32,451 nt of DNA from Pseudomonas sp. BGr12 (lineage in GTDB: Bacteria > Pseudomonadota > Gammaproteobacteria > Pseudomonadales > Pseudomonadaceae): assembly GCF_030272895.1 (NCBI RefSeq), contig NZ_JALRNF010000054.1, positions 1 through 32,451 on the forward strand, read 5' to 3'. Below the pieces are notes generated by a model that did not search any database, was not told the DNA's origin, and was given only the letters and a program-made list of their open reading frames with translations. The position numbers and the translations under genes are program-made. This document shows positions 17,851 through 25,229 of this stretch, piece by piece (positions within the stretch are counted from its first letter, which is position 1; the number at the start of each line of letters is the position of its first letter).

Positions 17851-18891
17851 ATGTCCAGATCCTTGCGTTGCAGCGTTCCCTTTGCCCTGGTCCTGCTGTG
17901 CGGCGCCGTACAGGCCGCGCCGCAGAACCTCACCGTCATTTCCTTTGGCGGTGCCACCAAGCAGGCCCAGGACAAGGCCTACTTCCAACCTTTCAATGCC
18001 AGCGGCGCAGGACGCGTGGTCGCTGGCGAGTACAATGGCGAATTGTCGAAGATCAAGGCCATGGTCGATGTCGGCCATACCAGCTGGGACGTGGTCGAAG
18101 TCGAAAGCCCCGAGCTGTTGCGCGGCTGCGACGAAGGCCTGTTCGAGCGCCTGGACCCGGCGCGCTTCGGCGATCCGGCGCAGTTCGTGCCGGGCACCCT
18201 GAGCGAGTGCGGGGTGGCGACCTACGTGTGGTCGATGGTCATGGCCTATGACCACGGCAAGTTGTCCAAGGCGCCGACCTCCTGGGCCGATTTCTGGAAC
18301 CTGGCCGACTACCCTGGCAAGCGTGGCTTGCGCAAGGGTGCCAAGTACACCCTGGAAATCGCCTTGTTGGCCGACGGCGTCAAGCCCGATGAGCTGTACA
18401 AGGTGTTGGCGACCCCGGAAGGCGTGAGCCGGGCGTTTGCCAAGCTTGACCAGATCAAGGGCAATATCCAGTGGTGGGAGGCCGGTGCGCAACCGGCGCA
18501 GTGGCTGATCGCAGGTGACGTGGTGATGAGCGCGGCCTATAACGGCCGTATCGCCTCGGCACAGAAAGAAGGCATGAAGCTGGGCATCGTCTGGCCGCAG
18601 AGCCTGTACGATCCTGAGTACTGGGCAGTGGTCAAGGGCACGCCGAACAAGGCGCTGGCCGAGGACTTCATCGCCTTCGCCAGCCAGCCGCAGACCCAGA
18701 AGGTGTTCTCCGAGGAAATCCCCTACGGGCCGGTGCATCGCCAGGCGCTGGGCTTGTTGCCGGGTGATGTGCAACAGCAATTGCCCACCGCCGAAGCCAA
18801 CCTTGCCGATGCGCGGGCGGTGGATGCGGCGTTCTGGGTCGACCATGGCGAAGAGCTGGAGCAGCGCTTCAACGCCTGGGCCGCACGCTAG
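17851..18891 (+). CDS. Periplasmic ABC-type substrate-binding protein (PotD/spermidine-putrescine class)
   Basis: A 346-residue protein with a clear Sec signal peptide: basic MSRSLR, hydrophobic VPFALVLLCGAVQ, likely cleavage after VQA. The mature part (LTVISFGGATKQAQDKAYF, WDVVEVESPELLRGCDEG, YVWSMVMAYD) matches the extracellular solute-binding family 1/PotD group for polyamines, opines and similar cations. The ATG at 17851 has AGAGGAAC upstream. It is the last gene of the cluster. No ABC permease or ATPase gene is present in the window, so it must borrow components encoded elsewhere, work in sensing, or have lost its partners. Confidence 0.9.
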   Translation: MSRSLRCSVPFALVLLCGAVQAAPQNLTVISFGGATKQAQDKAYFQPFNASGAGRVVAGEYNGELSKIKAMVDVGHTSWDVVEVESPELLRGCDEGLFERLDPARFGDPAQFVPGTLSECGVATYVWSMVMAYDHGKLSKAPTSWADFWNLADYPGKRGLRKGAKYTLEIALLADGVKPDELYKVLATPEGVSRAFAKLDQIKGNIQWWEAGAQPAQWLIAGDVVMSAAYNGRIASAQKEGMKLGIVWPQSLYDPEYWAVVKGTPNKALAEDFIAFASQPQTQKVFSEEIPYGPVHRQALGLLPGDVQQQLPTAEANLADARAVDAAFWVDHGEELEQRFNAWAAR

Positions 18892-18896
18892 GCCGT

Positions 18897-19072
18897 TGTG
18901 GGAGCTGGCGAAGCCTGCGATCGACTGCGCAGCAGTCGCAATCCGGCCACCTCATTGGGTCAGATGCACCGAGGCACTCTGGTCTTACGGCCGCTTCGCG
19001 CCCGATCGCAGCCTATCGGCAGCTCCCACAGCCCCTGGCAGAACCTGCAATCTCTGTGGGAGCCTGCGATCG
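18897..19072. repeat. REP cluster (three arms) after the binding-protein gene
   Basis: Arm 1 is at 18897-18923 (TGTGGGAGCTGGCGAAGC and onward to GATCG), an inverted arm is at 19003-19030, and a third partial arm is at 19055-19072 (TGTGGGAGCCTGCGATCG). A compact hairpin at 18922-18938 (stem CGACTGC / GCAGTCG) lies in the first. The block separates the catabolic cluster from the convergent LysR gene and may act as a bidirectional transcription end. Confidence 0.8.
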
Positions 19073-19094
19073 ACCACGTAGCGGTCGCCAGCTG

Positions 19095-20006
19095 TCATTT
19101 CAACCAGGCAGCAAACTGCTCCTTGCAGTACTCGACAAACAACTGCGCAGGCTTGGTCAGCTGCGCACGTTTCAACCAGCCGGCCACCAGCCCGGAGCCG
19201 GTGACATCCTCGACCAGCTCCACGCTCACCACCTCCTGGCCGTCATAGGTGCAGCTCAGCTGCGGGCGGGTCACCAGCAGGGCAAAACCGAAGCCCTGGC
19301 CCACCATGCCCCGTACCATCTCGATCGACGGTGAGCTGAAGATGATGTTGGGCGTCAGTTGCAGTTCTTCGAAGATACTCACGAAATAGGTCCGGCTCGG
19401 CTGTACATCGAGCAGGATCATCGGCTCCAGGGCCAGGTCGCGCAACGACACCTGGGCCTGGCCGGCATAGCGATGCCCGGCCGGCACCAGGGCATAGGGA
19501 CGTTGCGGCGCCATCAGCGCCTCGGTCTCGATGGTGCTGTCCAGGTCATGGTCGTAAAAGATCGCCAAGTCGAAGCGCCCACCGGTCAGGCCCTGCACCA
19601 GGTCCTGCTGCTCGCCGTCCTGCAGGCGGATCTCGACCCCGGGGTAACGCTCGCGAAAACCGGCAATCAGGCGTGGCAGGTAGAGCGGGGCGACGGTCTC
19701 GAAGCAACCGATGTCGATCTGCCCGCACACTACGTCATTGTCGGCCAGGGCGTTCTGTTCGAACTCCCGGGCCATGCGCAGCAGTTCCTGGGCCTTGCGG
19801 TAGAAGCGCGCGCCACTGGGAGTCAGCGACACGCCCTGGGCGTGATGACGGATGAACAGCTGCACGCCGAAGCTGTCTTCCAGGCCCTTGATCGCCGTGG
19901 AAATCGACGGCTGGGCGATGTACAGCTTGCGCGAGGCTTCGGCGACGCTGCCGCATTCCACCGTGGTGACGAAGTACTTCAATTGACGCAGGGTATAGGA
20001 GGCCAC
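19095..20006 (-). CDS. LysR-family transcriptional regulator
   Basis: I place the start at the GTG at 20006 (V/M-ASYTLRQLKYFV) because AGAGG lies 6-7 bases upstream and LysR proteins normally begin a few residues before LRQLxYF; the open frame runs further to 20090. This gives 303 residues. The winged HTH is clear (SVAEASRKLYIAQPSISTAIKGLEDSFGVQLF), followed by the periplasmic-binding-like effector domain. The gene is convergent with the catabolic cluster, across the REP block. Control of that cluster, perhaps with a pathway intermediate as inducer, is plausible but unproven, since LysR genes usually sit divergent to their targets. Confidence 0.9.
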   Translation of the reverse strand: MASYTLRQLKYFVTTVECGSVAEASRKLYIAQPSISTAIKGLEDSFGVQLFIRHHAQGVSLTPSGARFYRKAQELLRMAREFEQNALADNDVVCGQIDIGCFETVAPLYLPRLIAGFRERYPGVEIRLQDGEQQDLVQGLTGGRFDLAIFYDHDLDSTIETEALMAPQRPYALVPAGHRYAGQAQVSLRDLALEPMILLDVQPSRTYFVSIFEELQLTPNIIFSSPSIEMVRGMVGQGFGFALLVTRPQLSCTYDGQEVVSVELVEDVTGSGLVAGWLKRAQLTKPAQLFVEYCKEQFAAWLK

Positions 20007-20164
20007 AGCGCACCTCTGGCTGATTGTTTTGCTACACGATACCCCTTCGCGCGCTATGCCCTGCAGCGGATTTTTCTGGGTACAGGGCATATTTTTGTTA
20101 GGCCATTGTGGGTGGTGGTCAGCTCCGGCGCCAGCCAGTGCACGGAGCTGACGGTTTTCATGAT

Positions 20165-20443
20165 TTAGTCGATGATCAGCATACCCATCGGGAACGATTT
20201 GCCGTCTCCTAGTTTGGCGACAAGAAGGGACCCACCCCGAACGGCAGCTCTGAATGTGTATGTGTTGTCGGAGACTTTCGTCACAGGTGCATTGGTGATG
20301 CTTCCAAGATGAAAGTCCACGCTTTCAAGTCCATTGATATGTCGACCAGAAAGTGTGATCACGTCGCCTTGCGCTGGTCTTGCTGGGCTGATTTCTATTT
20401 CTGGACGAAAAGTCTTAACGTCAACCTTGTTTTCAACGCTCAT
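20165..20443 (-). CDS. Small IPT/TIG-like protein
   Basis: A 92-residue protein. The core ISPARPAQGDVITLSGRHI resembles the start of an IPT/TIG immunoglobulin-like domain (SPxxGxxxTLxGxxF), followed by beta-strand-like segments to the end. No signal peptide, cysteine or membrane segment is visible. The ATG has a strong GGAGAGA site 7 bases upstream. It is the last gene of the - strand group; its start lies 18 bases past the ancestral stop codon of the broken protease gene. A binding or structural partner of the protease or LPMO is a guess; the function is unknown. Confidence 0.65.
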   Translation of the reverse strand: MSVENKVDVKTFRPEIEISPARPAQGDVITLSGRHINGLESVDFHLGSITNAPVTKVSDNTYTFRAAVRGGSLLVAKLGDGKSFPMGMLIID

Positions 20444-20563
20444 GATATGTCTCTCCTAGCGCTATCTGTCAGTTGATTCACCTAGTCCCGGCCGGGCGGA
20501 GTGCGCTTGATACGCTCCGATCTCCCGCCAGGCCTGGCTGTTGCGCGGTACATCACCCTTGAT

Positions 20564-21847
20564 TTAATGCCGGGCTTCGTACACGTGCCTTTGGTAGCTG
20601 ACCCGGGCACCAGTGGGGTGAGTCGTGGTGTGCCAGGCCGGCACGCTGGCCGGGGCCAAGTGACCGCCCTCGATGTCGATCGTGACCGATGGCGGTGGTG
20701 TATCCGGTTCACCAATCTCGACGAGTTTCTCGGCAGAGGTGCCCGTGCGCCCGGCACTGTCGATGGCCCTGGCGGCAAACTTCCAGTCACCGACACCCAC
20801 GCCATTGAGCTGATACTGGTAAGGCGCGCTGTCATCTTCGCCAATGATCTGCCCCGAGCGCAGGAACTCGACACGGCGGATACTGGCACCAGGGGCGGCG
20901 CTGGCCTGTGCTCGGAGCAGCAGGTCGGCGGGGGCCAAGTGACCGCCCTCGATGTCGATCGTGACCGATGGCGGTGGTGTATCCGGTTCACCGATCTCGA
21001 TGAGTTTCTCGGCAGAGGTGCCCGTGCGCCCGGCACTGTCGATGGCCCTGGCGGCAAACTTCCAATCACCGACACCCACGCCATTGAGTTGATACTGATA
21101 AGGCGCGCGGTCATCTTCGCCAATGACCTGCCCCGAGCGCAGGAACTCGACACGGCGGATACTGGCGCCAGGGGCGGCGCTGGCTTGTGCCAGGAGCAGC
21201 AGGTTGGCCGGGGCAACAGGGTGACCTTCGATGTTGATCGTGACCGATGGCGGTACCGGTTCGGGCGCCGGGTCGGGGTAGAAGTTGGCGATCCGGGCGG
21301 CGTTGTCGCGTAGCACCCTGGCGTTGTTGTTCTTGTCTTGCGTGCCCAGGGGAAGCCCTTGATAGGTCAGGTCAGGGTTGGACCAGTAGTTGACTCGATT
21401 GCATTCTTGTCCTTTTTCGCAGTAGTAAGCCATCACCGACCGCCATTTGCCTGGCCACCTAATGCCATGGGCATAGGGGGGAGTCACGGGCTCGACGTAT
21501 TGCTCCGGATTATGCCGCGCGCCCAGGTTGTGCCCCAGTTCATGGGCCAGGGTGTGATCGGGCAGGGCGAGTGCGTGTACAACACTAAAGCCAAACGCTT
21601 TTGTTGCGTTGGTGTAGGCCAGGCCCCGGTCCTTTGGATGTACGGCCAGCAGGGCGACCAGGTCTGCCCGGGTGCTTTCGCGTTGCGACGAGGCGGGTAA
21701 ACCGATGTCGCTGTCTTGAGTGTCTCTGAGTTTAATCAGCATCTGACTGAAGCCCACACCGTCGGGCTCCGTCCAGTCGAGGGCCACTACCCCGGCATTT
21801 TCATAGCGCAGGTTGATCTGGCTGTCATGCAGGCCGTTATTGGCCAT
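20564..21847 (-). CDS. C-terminal fragment of the broken metalloprotease: zinc domain plus two Ig-like repeats
   Basis: The open frame from the ATG at 21847 gives 427 residues. The zinc-binding HExxHxxGxxH is at residues 102-112 and the Met-turn SVMAYYCEKGQEC follows. Two nearly identical ~93-residue Ig-like domains (RRVEFLRSGQxIGEDD, APYQYQLNGVGVGDWKF) of the kind found in secreted chitinases and proteases come next, then the start of a third repeat linker fused to a chitin-binding module cut at TAA. The ATG is internal to the protease fold and has no good ribosome site, so independent expression is doubtful; without the upstream part it has no export signal. Confidence 0.6.
   Translation of the reverse strand: MANNGLHDSQINLRYENAGVVALDWTEPDGVGFSQMLIKLRDTQDSDIGLPASSQRESTRADLVALLAVHPKDRGLAYTNATKAFGFSVVHALALPDHTLAHELGHNLGARHNPEQYVEPVTPPYAHGIRWPGKWRSVMAYYCEKGQECNRVNYWSNPDLTYQGLPLGTQDKNNNARVLRDNAARIANFYPDPAPEPVPPSVTINIEGHPVAPANLLLLAQASAAPGASIRRVEFLRSGQVIGEDDRAPYQYQLNGVGVGDWKFAARAIDSAGRTGTSAEKLIEIGEPDTPPPSVTIDIEGGHLAPADLLLRAQASAAPGASIRRVEFLRSGQIIGEDDSAPYQYQLNGVGVGDWKFAARAIDSAGRTGTSAEKLVEIGEPDTPPPSVTIDIEGGHLAPASVPAWHTTTHPTGARVSYQRHVYEARH
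20661..21218 (-). repeat. Two 279-bp near-identical direct repeats (Ig-like domains)
   Basis: The sequence TGACCGCCCTCGATGTCGAT begins at 20661 and again at 20940, exactly 279 bases apart, and the two copies differ at only a handful of positions. A third partial start is seen near 21222. Each copy encodes one Ig-like domain plus linker GEPDTPPPSVTIDIEGG. The near identity points to a recent duplication or gene conversion. Confidence 0.85.
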
Positions 21848-22518
21848 TGCCAGGGCGTTGGCGACACTGGCCTGGGGGCGGCCAATACGGCAGCGGCGCC
21901 GCGACTCAGCACCGTCAGTACCCGCACGGTATGGATGGACGCCGTGTCAGCGCGCGGCTCGCTCGAAGGCGAAGGGATCGTGGCCGGCGTTTCGACTTCA
22001 TCCTTCCCCTCGTTTGACCGGTTGGTGTCCATTTGCACCAGGGCGTGACTGCCATCGCCTAGCGGTTCCAGCCGAAACTGCCGGCCTTCAAGCATGATCG
22101 TACCGACCACGTTTTTACCGTGGCGGGTCAGGTAGGCCTGGTTGAGTGGGGCGTCACCCTGTGCGCCGCGCCACGTGAAGGCACCTTTAGGTCCCTGCTC
22201 CACGGACATCTTGTCAAAGATCGTGGTGGTGGCTGGATCGATCTGGAGCGCGAGTGACTTGGTGTTTTTTTTCAGCCGCTCCACGCGTACCTGAACCAGG
22301 CGGATATCCATGCTCGATGGCTCATTGACCAACGCCTGGAGCACAGAGTTGCTGCTGTTGCGTAACTCGGCCGGGGAAGGCTGGTCGAGCGGCATGAACA
22401 GATCGGTATCGGTGGCACTCTTGAGATCAGGTGCCGTGCCGATCAGTACCACGATGAGCACGGCGAGCGACGCGCCTAGTACTAGCCAGTAGTGATGACC
22501 ACGCAGCTGAATTGACAT
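21787..22518 (-). CDS. N-terminal fragment of the broken metalloprotease
   Basis: The open frame gives 243 residues. Residues 12-29 form a hydrophobic signal or anchor segment. Residues ~35-185 look like a propeptide of secreted metalloproteases (SMDIRLVQVRVERL, TWRGAQGDAPLNQAYLT, NVVGTIMLEGRQFRLEPLGDG). HTVRVLTVLSRGAAAVLAA is the first strand of the catalytic domain. After about residue 213 the frame is shifted, and the last ~30 residues (PRPVSPTPWQWP and on) are out-of-frame translation. The ATG lies behind a GGGGGGGAAATC ribosome region. As it stands it lacks the zinc site and should be inactive. Confidence 0.6.
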   Translation of the reverse strand: MSIQLRGHHYWLVLGASLAVLIVVLIGTAPDLKSATDTDLFMPLDQPSPAELRNSSNSVLQALVNEPSSMDIRLVQVRVERLKKNTKSLALQIDPATTTIFDKMSVEQGPKGAFTWRGAQGDAPLNQAYLTRHGKNVVGTIMLEGRQFRLEPLGDGSHALVQMDTNRSNEGKDEVETPATIPSPSSEPRADTASIHTVRVLTVLSRGAAAVLAAPRPVSPTPWQWPITACMTARSTCAMKMPG

Positions 22519-22568
22519 GATTTCCCCCCCTGTGGAGGTTCGGTTCAGTAGGCTCGCGATGGCCGTAT

Positions 22569-22593
22569 CGAGTGGGCATCAAACGCCCACTCG
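22569..22593. other. Hairpin between the LPMO and protease genes
   Basis: A perfect 9-bp stem (CGAGTGGGC / GCCCACTCG) with a 7-base loop lies in the 109-base gap between two - strand genes. No T-run follows on either strand. It may act as a partial terminator or a stability element in a shared transcript. Confidence 0.45.
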
Positions 22594-22627
22594 GTAAGGT
22601 CAGTGCGAGTGACGGGCGACTTCGGCC

Positions 22628-23983
22628 TCAAGGGTGCACCACCCACAGCACTTCGCTCGAAGGTTTGCCCGGTGCCCAGTCCTCGGTGTAGGAGGTGTGC
22701 GCCTGCAAGCAGCGCCAATTCCCCCCGGCATGGCTGACCAGGGCATTGGTTGCATAGGGGGTGTTCAGGCGCCAGGCCGGGTACTGGCCTTCGCCATTGG
22801 CGGTCCTGACACTGAGGACGTTGCCGGGCAACGACAGCCGCCCCTGGGTATCAAGCGCCCGGACCACGTACTGGTACTGGGTCGCGGGCCTGAGGCCACT
22901 GTCCTCGAACGCTGTACGGTCGCCACTGAGGCGCTGGACCTCGATGCCATCGCGAAACAACAGGTACTGGGCGATCGGCGCAGTACCCGTGGAGGCGCCC
23001 CACATCAGGCTCACGCTCTGTGCGCTAACCCCCATGCTGTGCAGGTTTGTCGGGGGCGTCGGTGCCCCGTCCTGGCCTGGTGTGCGCACCTCGATGGCGC
23101 GGCTGGGTGGCGATTCATTGCCCTGGTTGTCGACGGCCGTGATGAAGTAGCTGTACAAGGTATCGGCGGCGACACTCTGGTCGGTCCAGGTCAGCTGGGG
23201 AGCCTGGACATCGACGCTGGTCGTGCCGTTGCGCGACAGTCGATAGCGGGCAATGGGGTGTGGTCCTGTCGCGGCGTTCCAGGTCAGCACCACTTGCCTG
23301 TCGGTAACGTTGCCGGCGCGCAGGCCGGTCGGGGCGTCGGGGCGTTGCCCACCGCCTTCGGAGGGCACGAAGTCAAGGTCCACCACTTGATAGAAGGCAT
23401 TGGCGGTATCGGCGACTTCCCAGACCGCCAACAACACGTGGTAGCCGTCGCGTTGGGGCAAGGGCACTTCATGCACCGTGGGAGACGGCGGCTTCATCGA
23501 ATTGGAGTGACTCCAATAGGGTTGCAGGTTGATCTGCACCTGATAGAAGGGCTGCGCCTCGAACTGGTCCCGTGACAACACCCTGGAAGGGTCCCAGCCC
23601 TGTCGAGTGATGAAATAGTTCCAGCGGCGGGTGACATGGTTGGCGGTGAAGGTCCAGGAGATATCGAGGGTTTCACCGCCTCGTACCTCATGCTTTCGCC
23701 AGTGGCTACCGGGCTGATCCAGGTGCTGTCCGGTCGACTGGTTGGCGCTGGCGATCTTGCCGTCCGGCGGCGGGGCGGCATTGGCCACATCGTCCCTGGC
23801 ATAGGGATCGGTTTGGCCGCCAGCGGTGTGTGGAAAAAATTTGCCCGACTCCCGTTGGTTCAAGGCGCCTTCGTCGATTTCGCCCGCTTGCCAGGCAAAA
23901 TAGGCCCGCGAGGCCGGTGAGAAGATATGGCCGTGACGGGGGGTAATGCTTCTGCTGATCACATTCGCTCGCTGCTCAGACAT
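22628..23983 (-). CDS. AA10 lytic polysaccharide monooxygenase with two FnIII domains and chitin-binding module
   Basis: A 451-residue protein from the ATG at 23983 (MSEQRANV), preceded by GGAGAG; an in-frame start at 24010 is less well placed. The AA10 domain spans about residues 17-210, with the copper histidine brace as His17 (RHGHIFSPASRAYF) and His116 (TANHVTRRWNYF), plus the late YQVVDLDF strand. Two fibronectin III domains follow (about 220-400), then a CBM5/12-like module with GGNWRCLQAHTSYTEDWAPG and a terminal VLWVV. It should cleave chitin or a similar polysaccharide oxidatively. Only 16 polar residues precede His17, with no hydrophobic signal, although copper binding needs this His at the mature N-terminus. 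It heads the - strand group with the protease and TIG-like genes. Confidence 0.88.
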   Translation of the reverse strand: MSEQRANVISRSITPRHGHIFSPASRAYFAWQAGEIDEGALNQRESGKFFPHTAGGQTDPYARDDVANAAPPPDGKIASANQSTGQHLDQPGSHWRKHEVRGGETLDISWTFTANHVTRRWNYFITRQGWDPSRVLSRDQFEAQPFYQVQINLQPYWSHSNSMKPPSPTVHEVPLPQRDGYHVLLAVWEVADTANAFYQVVDLDFVPSEGGGQRPDAPTGLRAGNVTDRQVVLTWNAATGPHPIARYRLSRNGTTSVDVQAPQLTWTDQSVAADTLYSYFITAVDNQGNESPPSRAIEVRTPGQDGAPTPPTNLHSMGVSAQSVSLMWGASTGTAPIAQYLLFRDGIEVQRLSGDRTAFEDSGLRPATQYQYVVRALDTQGRLSLPGNVLSVRTANGEGQYPAWRLNTPYATNALVSHAGGNWRCLQAHTSYTEDWAPGKPSSEVLWVVHP

Positions 23984-24114
23984 GGCGTGCTCTCCAGCGT
24001 TGGGTTTCAACGATCCGATGTACTACGGGTCATCGCGAAACGCGCAGACCAGGGCTGATTAGATATCCGCCCTGTGGTTGGCGATACTGGTAAAAATGCC
24101 AGGTCAGATCGCGC

Positions 24115-24822
24115 TCAGTCTGCCGTCAGCTCCTGCACCTGCCAGCGCACGGAGCTGACACCTTTCTCCAGGCTCACCCGGCTGACCAGGCGCTCCAACT
24201 GGGTTGGGGCCTCGGGGCTGCCAAGCAGTTCGGCACGAACCTCAAGCTTGGCCGGGTTGGCCAGGTCTTCGCTGTGCAGCGATTGCAGGCGCAGGCCACC
24301 GCTGCCAAAACTGTGCAGCATCAGGCTGCGCACCTGGATCTCGTCTTCGGCGCGGCAGGTGATGCGCACCTCGTAACGCTGCTCGGCCTCATTGGCTGGC
24401 AGCATGTCCTGATGGTTGAGACGCTGGGCGATGTCGCGCAGCAGGATGTTGGCGCACAGCACCACGCAACTGCCCAACGCCGCTTCCAGCAGCAGGCCCA
24501 GGCTGCACAGCACGCCAATGGCGGCGGTGCACCAGAGTGTGGCGGCGGTATTCAGGCCGCGTACGTTCATGCCGTCGCGCATGATCACTCCGCCGCCGAG
24601 AAAGCCGATGCCCGACACCACATAGGCCGCGATCCGCGAGGCATCGGTGGCGGCCATGCCCGGCACGGCCTGGGTCATCAGCACGAACAGGCAGGCGCCG
24701 GTGCTGACCAGGGCATTGGTGCGCAGGCCGGTCAGGCGCTGGCGCAGTTGACGTTCGGCGCCGATCAGGGCACCTAGCAGGAGCGCGACGGCGACGCGCA
24801 GGAGAAATACTTTCCAATCCAT
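24115..24822 (-). CDS. MgtC/SapB-family inner-membrane protein
   Basis: A 235-residue protein from the ATG at 24822 (MDWKVFLLRVAVALLLGALIGAERQ), preceded by GAGG; the frame stays open to 24882. The conserved MgtC features are all present: GALIGAERQLRQRLTGLRTNALVSTGA, RIAAYVVSGIGFLGGGVIMRDG and GLNTAATLWCTAAIG. About five membrane segments are followed by a soluble C-terminal ACT-like domain (about 150-235). MgtC proteins support growth at low magnesium and survival in host cells, and modulate F-type ATPase in some species. It is divergent from the FUSC efflux genes. Confidence 0.92.
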   Translation of the reverse strand: MDWKVFLLRVAVALLLGALIGAERQLRQRLTGLRTNALVSTGACLFVLMTQAVPGMAATDASRIAAYVVSGIGFLGGGVIMRDGMNVRGLNTAATLWCTAAIGVLCSLGLLLEAALGSCVVLCANILLRDIAQRLNHQDMLPANEAEQRYEVRITCRAEDEIQVRSLMLHSFGSGGLRLQSLHSEDLANPAKLEVRAELLGSPEAPTQLERLVSRVSLEKGVSSVRWQVQELTAD

Positions 24823-25229
24823 GACAAACCTCGTATCCGCGGCGCAGGCCGCTACGGCACCGTGCGGTGCAGGTATGAACAATGGATTGCGAGCAGGGAA
24901 GGGGAAATGAAGCCTCTAGCGAGGCACCACTGTCCGCCGGATACGGCGAAGCAGTGGCAGAGGGTCTGCCGGACTAGCGCGCCGTATGAACCTGTCGCAA
25001 TCGACCAGGGCTACTGTCCAATGCAGGACTCCTGTGTGGGCATGCAAAATTGCGGGCGGGAAACTAACGTTCAAAGGCAGCAGGGTCAAGGGTAAATTCA
25101 TGACAATTGCCACATGATCAACCGGGATCGCCACTGTTCCATCTGTGCAACGCTGAAGTGTGGGAACGCTGCTACCGGCAGCCCGCCGTTGTGGCTAAGG
25201 TTGTATTCACGCCAGCGCGAGGGGGCGGC
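24823..25229. other. 407-base divergent intergenic region: mgtC leader and efflux promoter region
   Basis: No convincing gene is seen. On the - strand side the untranslated leader of the mgtC-like gene would be long if the promoter at 25061-25089 is real. It contains several small hairpins: 24912-24925 (GCCTC / GAGGC), 24956-24970 (GGCAGA / TCTGCC) and GC-rich pairs near 24843-24870. A 72-residue - strand frame (25134-24916) with several prolines has no ribosome site and is not called. On the + strand I see no clear promoter for the efflux genes. Confidence 0.4.
25061..25089 (-). promoter_or_regulatory. Candidate sigma-70 promoter for the mgtC-like gene
   Basis: On the - strand, TTGACC (25089-25084) and TAGTTT (25066-25061) are spaced by 17 bases, a fair -35/-10 pair. 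It lies about 240 bases before the ATG and would give a long structured leader, as in enterobacterial mgtC genes. It is called by eye only. Confidence 0.3.

Larger units (their letters stand above)
20462..22518 (-). pseudogene. Metzincin metalloprotease gene with Ig repeats and chitin-binding end, broken by frameshift and stop
   Basis: Read as one gene it would encode about 685 residues: an N-terminal membrane or signal segment (YWLVLGASLAVLIVVLIG), a propeptide-like region, a reprolysin-like zinc protease domain with HELGHNLGARH and a SVMAYY Met-turn, two Ig-like repeats, and a CBM5/12-type chitin-binding module. Two lesions break it. First, in the G5 run at 21874-21878 (+ strand) one base is missing: adding one restores VLAAPQASVANALAMANN into the protease frame. 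Second, TAA at 20564-20566 interrupts the chitin-binding module at VYEARH-stop-IKGDVPRN; the same frame continues with SQAWREIGAYQ to TAG at 20462-20464, where an aromatic residue is expected at the stop. Sequencing error could explain the first lesion but less easily the second. Confidence 0.75.

Noticed and set aside
20501..21313. 270-aa + strand frame across the Ig repeats
   Set aside because: Antisense of the repeated Ig-like domains; the - strand reading gives recognisable domains.
22634..23575. 313-aa + strand frame opposite the LPMO gene
   Set aside because: Antisense shadow; the - strand has the copper histidine brace and FnIII domains.
24916..25134. 72-aa - strand frame with several prolines upstream of the mgtC-like gene, considered as a leader peptide
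   Set aside because: No ribosome site, too long for an MgtL-type leader, and it overlaps the putative promoter.
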